Assembly (NCBI GenBank): GCA_007129135.1
Contig: SKWB01000319.1
Coordinates: forward strand, 1 to 14,639
Length of the DNA: 14,639 nucleotides
Reading direction: 5' to 3'
Source of the DNA: Halococcaceae archaeon
GTDB taxonomy: Archaea > Halobacteriota > Halobacteria > Halobacteriales > Halalkalicoccaceae
The translations under genes were made by a program, and so were the position numbers. This document shows, one piece after another, positions 6,297 through 13,216 of this stretch; the stretch's first letter is position 1; each line of letters starts with the position of its first letter. The notes below the pieces were generated by a model, which made no database searches, was not told the origin of the DNA, and saw only the letters and a program-made list of their open reading frames with translations.

Positions 6297-8303
6297 TCAT
6301 GACTCGAAGCCGAGCAGACGCAGTCCGATCAGGCTGACGAGGACGGTCGACCCCTCGTGTCCGATGACTGCGATCGGAAGTGGAATCCCGGCGGTGAGGA
6401 TGGCCGCGACCATTATCACGATCGCACCGAAAGCGATCGAGAAGTTGACGTACAGGGTTCTCCGTGTCGCACGGCTCAACGAGAGTGCGTACGGGAGTTT
6501 CTCGAGGTCGTCCGACATGAGAACGATATCGGCTGTTTCCAGAGCCACGTCCGTACCGGCGCCACCCATTCCAACGCTTATATCGGCGGTCGCAAGCGCT
6601 GGAGCGTCGTTGACGCCGTCGCCGACCATCGCGACGGCGTCGTGGGCCGTCTGCAGGGACTCGATGTGTGCGACCTTCTCTTCCGGCAGCAGCTCGGCGT
6701 AGACCTCGTCGATGCCGACTTCCTCGGCGATGTGCTGGGCTACGCGTTCGTTGTCGCCGGTGAGCATGACGATGGTCTCGATGCCGCTTTGCCGAAGTCG
6801 TTCGATGGTTTCGGCCGCGTTGTCGCGTATCGTGTCCGTGAAGGCGAGCCAGCCGAGAACCCGCCGTCTGTCGTCGGTCTCCTCGACGACGAGGACACTT
6901 GTCTTTCCGCTTTCCTCAAGACTCCGTACCGCCCGAACTCCGTCCTCGTGACCGTCGATCGGTCGGGTACCGATGACGGTCTCGAAGTACCGGGGGTTAC
7001 CGACGTGGACCTGTCGACCATCGACGGTGGCTCGGACCCCTTTCCCGACGACCGCCGAGAACCCGTCGGCTTTGGGCACGTCGAGTGACTTCTCACGGGC
7101 GGCTTCGACGGTCGCCTGGGCGAGGTGGTGTTCCGACCGGGACTGCACCGCGGCTGTGATAGCCAGCAGACGGTCGTCAGTCATCTGCTCGCCGTCGATG
7201 GCGGCATCCTCGGATACGGTTGCGTCGGTCAGTCTCGTGTTACCCTCGGTGAGCGTGCCGGTCTTGTCGAAGGCGACGGCGTCGACGTCCCCCGCGGTTT
7301 CGATGTGTTCACCCCCCTTGAACAGAACTCCCTGACGCCCTCCTGCGGCGATCGCTGATAACACCGCGGCTGGTGTGGAGATGATGACCGCACACGGCGA
7401 GGCTGCGACCATGAGCGTCATGGCACGATAGAAGGTCGGATCGAACGGGTGGTTCAACAGCGTGTGGGGAATCAGGACGGCAAGCAGCGTCATTCCAAAG
7501 ACGCCCAGCACGTAGGGCTGTTCGTAGCGGTCGATGAGTTGCTGGGTCGGGGCTCGCTTGCTCTGGGCCTCCTCGACCATGTGAATGAGCCGGGAAATCG
7601 CGGATTCGTCCGCCAGGCGGGTCACGCGTACCTCCAGTGTGCCCACCTCGTTTATCGTCCCACCGAACACCTCGTCACCCTGTTCCTTCGAGACCGGGAC
7701 GGACTCGCCGGTGAGCGTCGATTGGTCGACCGAACTCTCGCCGTCGACGACGACCCCATCCAGTGGGAGTCGGTCGCCCGGCCGAACGACGAAGACGTCG
7801 CCGGTTTCGACGTCGCCTATCGGAACCGAGACCTCCTGGCCCTCACGGAGTACGCGTGCGGACTCCGGTCGCATCTCGATGAGTGACTTGATCGCGGTCC
7901 TCGAACGCCCGATAGCATACCGCTCGAGCACTCCCGAAAGGGAGAATAGAAACAGCAACATCGCGCCTTCGAACGGGGCCCCGATGATCAGAGCACCGAG
8001 TGCGGCGATGAGCATGAGCAGGTCGATCTCGACGGCCGGTTGCTGGAGGCTCTCGATGCTCTCTTTGAACCCGTACCATCCTCCGAAGAGATACGCGACG
8101 GCGTAACTCGTCCACACGACCGTTGAGGACACGTCGAACCAACTCGCCAACAGGCCGCTGACCATCCCCAAGAAAGTCAGAGCGACGAAAAACGCCTGCA
8201 CCTGTATCCCGGACTGGGCCCCCGGATCTCCCGGACGTTTGTCGGCGACAGCGCCGCTGTCCGATGCAGGTTTCACCCCTCGAAATCGGTGTCTTAGTGG
8301 CAT
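6297..8303 (-). CDS. P1B-4-type transition-metal exporting ATPase
   Basis: 668 aa. A P-type ATPase that should pump a divalent transition metal (Co, Zn or Fe(II) are known for this subclass) out of the cytoplasm. Signatures: TGES (198-201), membrane motif SPC (302-304), phosphorylation site DKTGT with D346, GDGVND hinge (561-566), and HEGST in the last helix (649-653). SPC plus HEG(G/S)T defines subclass P1B-4 and separates it from CPC/CPH copper and CPC zinc/cadmium pumps. The usual SEHP of the nucleotide domain is SEHH here. Eight membrane helices are visible (about 35-54, 60-77, 94-109, 112-125, 265-283, 292-318, 618-642, 644-663). The N-terminus is short and lacks a Cys-rich metal-binding domain. 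The frame is open to 8462, but ATG 8303 is chosen because GGAGG (complement of 8314-8318) lies 10 nt upstream and upstream residues are unlike the family. Divergent from the VKOR-like gene at 8627. Exact metal not determinable. Confidence 0.92.
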   Translation of the reverse strand: MPLRHRFRGVKPASDSGAVADKRPGDPGAQSGIQVQAFFVALTFLGMVSGLLASWFDVSSTVVWTSYAVAYLFGGWYGFKESIESLQQPAVEIDLLMLIAALGALIIGAPFEGAMLLFLFSLSGVLERYAIGRSRTAIKSLIEMRPESARVLREGQEVSVPIGDVETGDVFVVRPGDRLPLDGVVVDGESSVDQSTLTGESVPVSKEQGDEVFGGTINEVGTLEVRVTRLADESAISRLIHMVEEAQSKRAPTQQLIDRYEQPYVLGVFGMTLLAVLIPHTLLNHPFDPTFYRAMTLMVAASPCAVIISTPAAVLSAIAAGGRQGVLFKGGEHIETAGDVDAVAFDKTGTLTEGNTRLTDATVSEDAAIDGEQMTDDRLLAITAAVQSRSEHHLAQATVEAAREKSLDVPKADGFSAVVGKGVRATVDGRQVHVGNPRYFETVIGTRPIDGHEDGVRAVRSLEESGKTSVLVVEETDDRRRVLGWLAFTDTIRDNAAETIERLRQSGIETIVMLTGDNERVAQHIAEEVGIDEVYAELLPEEKVAHIESLQTAHDAVAMVGDGVNDAPALATADISVGMGGAGTDVALETADIVLMSDDLEKLPYALSLSRATRRTLYVNFSIAFGAIVIMVAAILTAGIPLPIAVIGHEGSTVLVSLIGLRLLGFES

Positions 8304-8372
8304 AAGCGTTCGTCCTCCGAGGGCCAGACCGGATTCAACGGCCGACCAAGAGTCATACGTCGAGGTCGGTCG

Positions 8373-8378
8373 ATATAG
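8373..8378 (-). promoter_or_regulatory. TATA box for the metal ATPase
   Basis: The minus strand reads CTATAT here, in an AT-rich patch (8373-8397), about 70 nt upstream of ATG 8303. ATATAG on the plus strand occurs twice (8373-8378 and 8392-8397), 19 bp apart, so either copy may be the TATA box or both may be binding sites for a metal-responsive regulator. No such regulator gene lies alongside. Confidence 0.4.
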
Positions 8379-8566
8379 TGTGAATAAGACAATATAGGCC
8401 CGAGGGTGGGAGACGAAACGACGTCGGATGAGTCGAAATCGAGCCGGGACTCGAGCGTTCACCGGCGGCGATGATCTCAGTGACGTGGTCGAAGTGCATG
8501 GTGATTATACTGCCACGAGGGTATGTATGAGCCCCACTGACGCCGAAAAGTAGTTTTCAAATTGGT

Positions 8567-8594
8567 AGTTCATAATATTGTGGAGAACTCACAA
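8567..8594 (+). promoter_or_regulatory. TATA box overlapped by inverted repeats before the VKOR-like gene
   Basis: TAATATT (8573-8579) is a TATA-like box predicting a start near 8602 and a leader of about 25 nt to ATG 8627. It is overlapped by AGTTC-N13-GAACT (8567-8571 / 8585-8589) and by TTGTG-N7-CACAA (8578-8594). Both are where a repressor would block TATA recognition or polymerase loading. The regulator is not identifiable here. Confidence 0.45.
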
Positions 8595-8626
8595 CACTTT
8601 TACCCATCCCCTTCTTATCCGTTTCC

Positions 8627-9262
8627 ATGGCAGTCGAAACCCAAACCCGATCCGCCTTCGACTACGAGTGGGACTACTCCCCGACCGTATCGGCTCTGTT
8701 CGCGGCGTTCACCACCGTCGCGATAGTCGGCTGGTTGGTGACCGTCGTCCTCACCGCGATTCACCTCTTCGCGCTCCCGGCCATCCCGGCTGACGCCCCT
8801 GTACAGGGAAGTATCCGAGTTATCACCAGCCAGTGGGCGTACGTCTTCGGTGTGCCGCTTGCGACTCTCGGTGGCTTCTACTACCTGACTACCATCGGCC
8901 TCGCACTCTGGTGGTTCGACACGCGTCACCCACTCATCATCAAGATCCTGACGCCGATTACGGCCTCCGGTGTGGCTTTCTCGGCGTACTTCGTCTACCT
9001 TCAACTGGGCGTCATCGGTGAGATCTGCCCGTTCTGTATGGTCTCGGCGGCCGCGACAGTCGTCCTGCTCGGTCTCGAGGGAGCCATCCTCTCGAAGAGC
9101 ACGACGCCCTCGCTGTCGAGCATGATCGGTGACCTCGGCCAGGTGGTCGGGAAAATGAACCTCCCGGTCGTCTTCTTCCCGATCCTCATCGGTCTGGTCA
9201 CGCTTCTCGGTCTGTTCGTCGTGACCCTCCTGCCACTGCCGGAGGTGGTTCCGTTCGTCTGA
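8627..9262 (+). CDS. VKOR-family membrane protein lacking the loop cysteine pair
   Basis: 211 aa integral membrane protein of the vitamin K epoxide reductase / DsbB-like family, which re-oxidises thiol-disulfide partners using a quinone. Helices at about 24-50, 70-96, 103-126, 132-155 and 174-200. The redox centre C134-P-F-C137 at the start of the fourth helix matches the family CxxC. The loop segment after the first helix, S62-I-R-V-I-T-S-Q-W-A-Y-V-F-G, aligns residue by residue with human VKOR C51-S-R-V-F-S-S-R-W-G-R-G-F-G. Thus S62 stands at C51 and P54 at C43: both electron-shuttling loop cysteines are gone. These two are the only cysteines in the protein. There is no fused thioredoxin domain, and residues 160-211 add one extra helix. 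Divergent from the metal ATPase, which hints at a link between metal stress and envelope thiol chemistry; this is inference. Confidence 0.85.
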   Translation: MAVETQTRSAFDYEWDYSPTVSALFAAFTTVAIVGWLVTVVLTAIHLFALPAIPADAPVQGSIRVITSQWAYVFGVPLATLGGFYYLTTIGLALWWFDTRHPLIIKILTPITASGVAFSAYFVYLQLGVIGEICPFCMVSAAATVVLLGLEGAILSKSTTPSLSSMIGDLGQVVGKMNLPVVFFPILIGLVTLLGLFVVTLLPLPEVVPFV

Positions 9263-9461
9263 CTCCTCGATTTCGAAACCCCCGGACGGAGCGAATAGCT
9301 GAGGCGGCTCTTGGTACAGTTCTGAATTTGCTGATGTCGGTATTGATTCATTTGATTCGATACTTCTGAACCTCCGGATCATTTAGCAAGACACCGACCT
9401 GCGGGCTTTGAGTTACGCGAGAGTACGTGTCCGCCTGTAAAGTTAAACGAGCGGAGGAGGG

Positions 9462-10565
9462 TCAGCCCATTCTGTCCAGTGCGTTTCGACGATCTTCGAC
9501 CGGGGCCTGGTCATACTTCATGGTCGTCCGGGGGCTCTTGTGCCGGAGTTGTGCCTGCGTTGCAGCGAGATCTTCCTCTCTCGTCATATACGTGCCCACC
9601 GAGTGCCGAATCGAATACCAGCTCATCTTCCTGTGTTCTGTGTCGATCCCAACAATTTCACAGAGTCGATAGAGGAGATACCTGAGCGAGCTCGTACTGT
9701 AGGGATTGGAGTTCCGAGTGAGCCACAGTTTATCGGCTTCATCGTATTTCTCTCGGGCTTCCCGCTCAGAGAGCCACCGTTCGAGGGCCTCCGCAGTCTG
9801 ACTGCGGAGACTGACCAACCAATTCTCCGTGTTCTTCGCGCTCTCCTCCTTCGGGATCCGGAGGAGTTCGTTCTCCGTATCGACCCAAGCGATCTCTGCG
9901 CTGGCCACTTCGACGGGCCTAAGTCCGACATCTAAACTCGTCCATACCAGCGATGGAATCTTCCAGGCATTCGCTCGGTCCCAGTCCGTTGGAACGATCT
10001 CGGATTTTGGTTTTTCAAATCGTTGCGCAAGATACCGCTTCCAGCGGACGCGTTCCTCGGGCGTTAGATTGCCATACGAAGGGACGCTACCGTATTCGAG
10101 AGCCGCCTCCCTGATCGCCGCCCGCTCCTCTCGTGTGAGATAGTCTCGTGGACTCGAACTACCATCGCTGGAAAACTTGATTTCTGGGTCCCACTTCGAC
10201 TCCCCTTTCTCGTGATGTCGCCACTTGAATAGCATCTGAACTGATTTTTGACAGTTCGACTTGTGAGCGGTACTGGCATCACTGAGCGCTAGTTCTCGCA
10301 TCCACTCGTCAGCGTGCTCGTGACTGACGTTGGAAGTGTACCCGCCGATCTCGTCCCAGACCCAGCGGTAAAACATGTCCATTCGTGACGATCTCGGTTT
10401 GACGGTCCCAAGGGCGTAGCCTTCCCCTCGATCCGGATCCTTACCGAACGTAAGAAGCCATCGCAGACAAGCTTCTCGCTGTGATCTGTAATCGAGTAGC
10501 TGTCGCTGGTTCAGGTACTTCTGAGATGGCTCGCTGACGACTTTGACCTCATCGAGTCCGCTCAT
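9462..10565 (-). CDS. tyrosine recombinase (haloarchaeal integrase)
   Basis: 367 aa site-specific recombinase. An N-terminal core-binding domain lies at about residues 15-125 and the catalytic domain at about 140-360. Catalytic residues: R216 (GLRPVEV), K239 (IPKEES), R320 (WYSIRHSVG), H342 (QLRHKSPRTT) and nucleophile Y351 (KYDQ). The spacing H342 to Y351 is nine residues as in lambda integrase. The box II histidine three residues before R320 is a tyrosine (Y317), a variant I believe is common in haloarchaeal integrases. The gene looks intact, starts at ATG 10565 with GAGGG nearby, and lies 188 bp from the 3' end of tRNA-Glu. This is the typical arrangement of an integrase at one end of an element inserted into a tRNA gene. 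Codon use looks less GC-biased than in flanking genes, consistent with transfer. It converges on the VKOR-like gene with 199 bp between them, in which I see nothing. Confidence 0.92.
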   Translation of the reverse strand: MSGLDEVKVVSEPSQKYLNQRQLLDYRSQREACLRWLLTFGKDPDRGEGYALGTVKPRSSRMDMFYRWVWDEIGGYTSNVSHEHADEWMRELALSDASTAHKSNCQKSVQMLFKWRHHEKGESKWDPEIKFSSDGSSSPRDYLTREERAAIREAALEYGSVPSYGNLTPEERVRWKRYLAQRFEKPKSEIVPTDWDRANAWKIPSLVWTSLDVGLRPVEVASAEIAWVDTENELLRIPKEESAKNTENWLVSLRSQTAEALERWLSEREAREKYDEADKLWLTRNSNPYSTSSLRYLLYRLCEIVGIDTEHRKMSWYSIRHSVGTYMTREEDLAATQAQLRHKSPRTTMKYDQAPVEDRRNALDRMG

Positions 10566-10634
10566 CGTTGAACCCTCGAGAGAGCGCTGTCTGCTCGATT
10601 GCCCGTTCCTTCGAATCGGGGTGCCCCGGCAATA

Positions 10635-10645
10635 GCGATAATCGC
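10635..10645. repeat. palindrome GCGAT-A-ATCGC upstream of the integrase
   Basis: A perfect inverted repeat (5-bp arms, 1-bp centre) lies 70 bp before the integrase start, between it and the tRNA gene. A compact CGGGG-TG-CCCCG repeat lies just left of it (about 10617-10628). Candidate recombinase arm site or integrase operator. Confidence 0.35.
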
Positions 10646-10753
10646 AAGACTGCGTCGGGGTGCGTCGATCTTCCGAATCACGTTGGCCTGTGACATTGGC
10701 GTAGTTGGTCCTCGCTCACAGGGAGAAACCACGAGAGGGCGTCGGGAAAGGAG

Positions 10754-10828
10754 TGCTCCGTCAGGGATTTGAACCCTGGTCATTGCCGTGAGAGGGCAAT
10801 ATGATTGGCCGGGCTACACCAACGGAGC
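10754..10828 (-). tRNA. tRNA-Glu (anticodon CTC)
   Basis: The minus strand folds as a complete tRNA. The 7-bp acceptor stem is GCTCCGT/ACGGAGC (10822-10828 with 10755-10761), the anticodon stem TTGCC/GGCAA encloses loop CTCTCAC with anticodon CTC (Glu, codon GAG), and the T-arm is CAGGG-TTCAAAT-CCCTG. The discriminator is A (10754) and CCA is not encoded. No intron is seen. The 3' end faces the integrase, and integration appears to have left the gene whole. Confidence 0.95.
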
Positions 10829-10889
10829 GTAGTTCTCAGTTGTTCCGAACGGAGTTTAAGGGTTGCGTTTCGGTCTCGGACGGTGGGTC

Positions 10890-11393
10890 TCAGTCCTCGG
10901 GTGTCGACCCCGGAGCCGTCTCGAACTCGCGGCCAGCGATGCTGACGATGTTCTCGCGACCGACGCGGAGTTTGCTGACGAGACCGTCGGCTTCCATCTC
11001 GGAGAGGACGACGCTCGTCTTCGACTTCGACCAGCCTGTCTCGGCGACGATCCTGACCTGTCGCATTCGGCCGCCGTTGCGCTCGAGGAGCGCCAGGACC
11101 CGATCCCTGTCGCTCGGTGGGTCGGGATCGGTCGAGGGCTCCTCACGCTCTCGCGTGGAACCGGGGAGCGGCCCATCGCTCCCGTCTTCGGACCGGTACC
11201 GGAGGGCAACGAAACCCCCGACGAGCACGAAGACGAGGATCAGCGCGACCACCTCGATGCCGCCGACGGTACTCGTCCACTGTATCGCAGAACGCAGCGA
11301 GGGGAACGACCACGAAGCGATCGGCTCAGTCACCACGGTCCCGTCCCCTGGTGAGGGACCCGAGCGTGCTCCGACGGGGCGATGCGACGCCAT
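10890..11393 (-). CDS. membrane-anchored winged-helix protein (DUF7343-like)
   Basis: 167 aa. One membrane helix at about residues 44-65 (GGIEVVALILVFVLVGGFVA), a charged linker rich in Pro, Ser and Asp (66-95), then a C-terminal winged helix (96-157): DRVLALLERNGGRMRQ, the recognition region VAETGWSKSKTSVVLSEME, and the wing KLRVGRENIVSI. This layout, with a single N-terminal helix and a C-terminal winged helix, is common in haloarchaea, often named DUF7343. It is opposite to the DUF7344-type proteins in this window, whose helices follow the DNA-binding domain. Start ATG 11393 is supported by GAGGTGA (complement of 11403-11409) nine nt upstream. Divergent from the MBL-fold gene at 11575. Predicted membrane-bound transcription regulator; targets unknown. 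Confidence 0.8.
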   Translation of the reverse strand: MASHRPVGARSGPSPGDGTVVTEPIASWSFPSLRSAIQWTSTVGGIEVVALILVFVLVGGFVALRYRSEDGSDGPLPGSTREREEPSTDPDPPSDRDRVLALLERNGGRMRQVRIVAETGWSKSKTSVVLSEMEADGLVSKLRVGRENIVSIAGREFETAPGSTPED

Positions 11394-11574
11394 CGGGTGG
11401 ATTCACCTCTACACGGTCACACCGGGCTGTGCGCACCCCCGTCAGCGGTGAGGGGCGGTCGACCTGCGGAGTCATCTGTACAAATATGCTTTTTGTGTTA
11501 GTAAAGCTCTTGTGTAGAACGCCACGGAGGGTGGTCGGAGAAACACCCATAGCCACGAACGGCGAACCCACGGT

Positions 11575-12150
11575 GTGATCTCGAATCTCGCTGCCGGCGT
11601 CCGTGCGTTCACCAGTAACGCGTTCCTCGTCACGGGCGAACGAACGGTGCTCGTCGACACGGGCGCGAACTTCGACGTCGTCGACGGGCTCCGAGCGACT
11701 GTCGACGGACTCGATGCGGTCGTTCTCACCCACACCCACGAGGACCACGTCGGGAACGTCTCGGGGGTCAGAACGGCCTTCGACGTGGAGGTCTGGGGGT
11801 TCGACAGCGGCCATCGGGTGGTCGATCACGCCATCGGCGACGGCGACCGGGTCGTCCTCGGCGACCACTCCTACCTCGCCCTGCACACCCCCGGACACAA
11901 GGACGACCACCTCTGTCTCTACGCGGATAGCGAGGAGGTCCTCTTCGCGGGCGACCTGATCTTCCAGGACGGTGGGTTCGGTCGGACCGACCTCCCGGAG
12001 GGCGACCGGGAGACGTTGATCGAGAGCATCGACCGCGTCCACGACCTCGTCTCGCCCTCGCTCTCGGAGCTGCATCCCGGCCACGGGCCGAGCATCACGA
12101 CCGACGCCTCCTCGCACGTCGAACTCGCGGAGCGGGCCGCGCGGTTCTAG
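11575..12150 (+). CDS. metallo-beta-lactamase-fold hydrolase
   Basis: 191 aa cytoplasmic MBL-fold enzyme with a full set of metal ligands: H53-T-H55-E-D57-H58 (THTHEDHVGN), H108 (HTPGHKDDH), D127 (FAGDLIF) and H170 (LHPGHGP). The motifs TPGH, GRTDLPEGD and PGHGP place it near glyoxalase II/ETHE1-like hydrolases, which act on thioesters or persulfides with two or one metal ions. At 191 aa it lacks the C-terminal substrate domain of true glyoxalase II, so the substrate stays open. The start is GTG 11575 because VRAFTSNAFLV follows as the expected first strand and no upstream ATG fits. It is divergent from the winged-helix gene (181 bp between) and its stop (12148-12150) overlaps the end of the small convergent gene at 12147. 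Confidence 0.88.
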   Translation: MISNLAAGVRAFTSNAFLVTGERTVLVDTGANFDVVDGLRATVDGLDAVVLTHTHEDHVGNVSGVRTAFDVEVWGFDSGHRVVDHAIGDGDRVVLGDHSYLALHTPGHKDDHLCLYADSEEVLFAGDLIFQDGGFGRTDLPEGDRETLIESIDRVHDLVSPSLSELHPGHGPSITTDASSHVELAERAARF

Positions 12151-12428
12151 TCGAGGTCCTCCTCGCGTTTCAGCCCGTAGTAGCCCGGTTCGTCCTCCGC
12201 TCTCGGCTCCGCGACGACGAGGTCGTCGGCATTAGCGACGATCCACGGGATCGCCCAGTCGACGAGCACGGCCTCGGTCTCCGGGTCGATCTCGGTCTCG
12301 GGGTCGAGCCCCTGGAGCAACCGCGCGACCTCGCTCACGGTGTACATCCCCTCCGGCTCCAACAGCTCTTCCGCGGTGTAGAAGTCACACGGGTAGAGCG
12401 CGTCGAACTCGGCTTTCTCGGCGGGCAT
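12147..12428 (-). CDS. small acidic haloarchaeal protein (DUF5827-like)
   Basis: 93 aa, strongly acidic, no membrane segment. Features are FDALYPCDFYTAEELLEPE (8-26), YTVSEVARLLQGLDPETEID (29-48), a tryptophan-containing WAIPWIVANADDLVVAEPR (58-76) and YYGLKREED at the end. The pattern matches my memory of the haloarchaeal family DUF5827, whose function is unknown; the name is tentative. No ribosome-binding site precedes ATG 12428, but CTTTAG (complement of 12454-12459) sits about 28 nt upstream, so a leaderless transcript is likely. Its end overlaps the MBL-fold gene end by four bases, tail to tail. Confidence 0.75.
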   Translation of the reverse strand: MPAEKAEFDALYPCDFYTAEELLEPEGMYTVSEVARLLQGLDPETEIDPETEAVLVDWAIPWIVANADDLVVAEPRAEDEPGYYGLKREEDLD

Positions 12429-12502
12429 GGCTCGTCTTACACGACGAACCGCCTAAAGCTCCCGCTGTTCGGTGAGCGCGAAAGAAACGGGTCGATCTGG
12501 CC

Positions 12503-13114
12503 CTACTCGAAGTGGTCGACGCACTTCTGGTACTCTTCTGCGACCGAGTCCCAGTTGATCACGTCGAAGAAGCCCTCGACGAAGCTGCCGCGGTCCGGGC
12601 CGTAGTCGTGGTAGTACGAGTGCTCCCAGACGTCGCAGGCGAGGATCGGGTGTGCGCCCCACAGCGCGCCCTGGTCGTGCTTGTCGACCGCGAGGTTGCG
12701 AAGCTGCTTCGCGACCGGGTCGTAGACCAAGAGTGCCCAGCCGCCCGCCGCGGAGGCTGCGGCCTCGAACTCGCCCTTCCAGCCCTCGTAGGAGCCGAAG
12801 TCCTCCTCGATGCGGTCGGCGAGCTCGCCCTCGGGCTCGCCGCCGCCGTCGGCGTGCATGTTCTCCCAGAACAGCGTGTGGAGGTAGTGGCCACAGCCGT
12901 TGTGGGTCACGGCCCCCATCGCGTTCGCCGACGAGCCGAACTCTCCCGACTCGCGGTTCTCCGCGAGCGTCTCCTCGGCGGAGTTGAGCCCGTTCACGTA
13001 GCTCTGGTGGTGCGTGTCGTGGTGCCACGTGACCACCTGTTCGGAGATCGATGGCTCGAGCGCGTCGTAGTCGTACGGTAGGTCCGGTAGTTCGGCGTGT
13101 GAGTGTTCTGGCAT
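12503..13114 (-). CDS. sod: Mn/Fe-type superoxide dismutase
   Basis: 203 aa, normal family length. It converts superoxide to oxygen and hydrogen peroxide in the cytoplasm. Metal ligands are visible: H31 (WHHDTHHQSYVNG), H79 (GHYLHTLFW), D161 and H165 (DVWEHSYYHDY). His at 146 (DKHDQGAL) occupies the position of Gln in E. coli MnSOD, as in many archaeal and actinobacterial enzymes. Metal choice cannot be settled from this, though haloarchaeal enzymes are usually manganese. The frame extends to 13186, but ATG 13114 is chosen because GGAGGG (complement of 13121-13126) lies six nt upstream and the family start PELPDLPYDYDALEP-like segment follows. A TTAA element near 13152 may be its TATA box. 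Confidence 0.96.
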   Translation of the reverse strand: MPEHSHAELPDLPYDYDALEPSISEQVVTWHHDTHHQSYVNGLNSAEETLAENRESGEFGSSANAMGAVTHNGCGHYLHTLFWENMHADGGGEPEGELADRIEEDFGSYEGWKGEFEAAASAAGGWALLVYDPVAKQLRNLAVDKHDQGALWGAHPILACDVWEHSYYHDYGPDRGSFVEGFFDVINWDSVAEEYQKCVDHFE

Positions 13115-13192
13115 TGTCAACCCTCCACCTCGACAATCGTCCGGCGGCCCCTTAACCGTTGAGGAGGGGGCGGGTTTCACGTTCACTGACAG

Positions 13193-13202
13193 GTGTTGAC
13201 AC
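13193..13202. repeat. short palindrome GTGTTGACAC upstream of superoxide dismutase
   Basis: GTGT-TG-ACAC lies about 80 bp before the dismutase start, in the short gap after the CoA-transferase gene. GTTGACA occurs again in opposite orientation right at the dismutase start (13115-13121). Possible operator; could be chance. Confidence 0.2.
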
Positions 13203-13216
13203 GCCCCTCCCGGAGG

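Larger units (their letters stand above)
8304..8626. other. 323-bp divergent promoter region between ATPase and VKOR-like genes
   Basis: No gene is apparent. The left part has the ATPase leader with its GGAGG, then the AT-rich patch at 8373-8397. The right part holds the promoter of the VKOR-like gene (8567-8594). The middle (about 8400-8560) shows no recognisable element; the open continuation of the ATPase frame to 8462 has no family resemblance and lies upstream of a well-supported start. Confidence 0.5.

Noticed and set aside
6357..7088. 243-codon plus-strand frame over the ATPase
   Set aside because: Antisense to a fully conserved P-type ATPase core; no independent evidence.
8304..8462. 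N-terminal extension of the ATPase frame
   Set aside because: The extra 53 residues are Arg-rich and unlike the family, contain the likely promoter, and a strong GGAGG precedes the internal ATG at 8303.
10562..10783. 73-codon frame between integrase and tRNA
   Set aside because: It begins inside the tRNA gene and shows no protein features.
12453..13136. 227-codon frame overlapping superoxide dismutase
   Set aside because: An Arg-rich shifted reading of the dismutase gene, which has all its metal ligands in the other frame.
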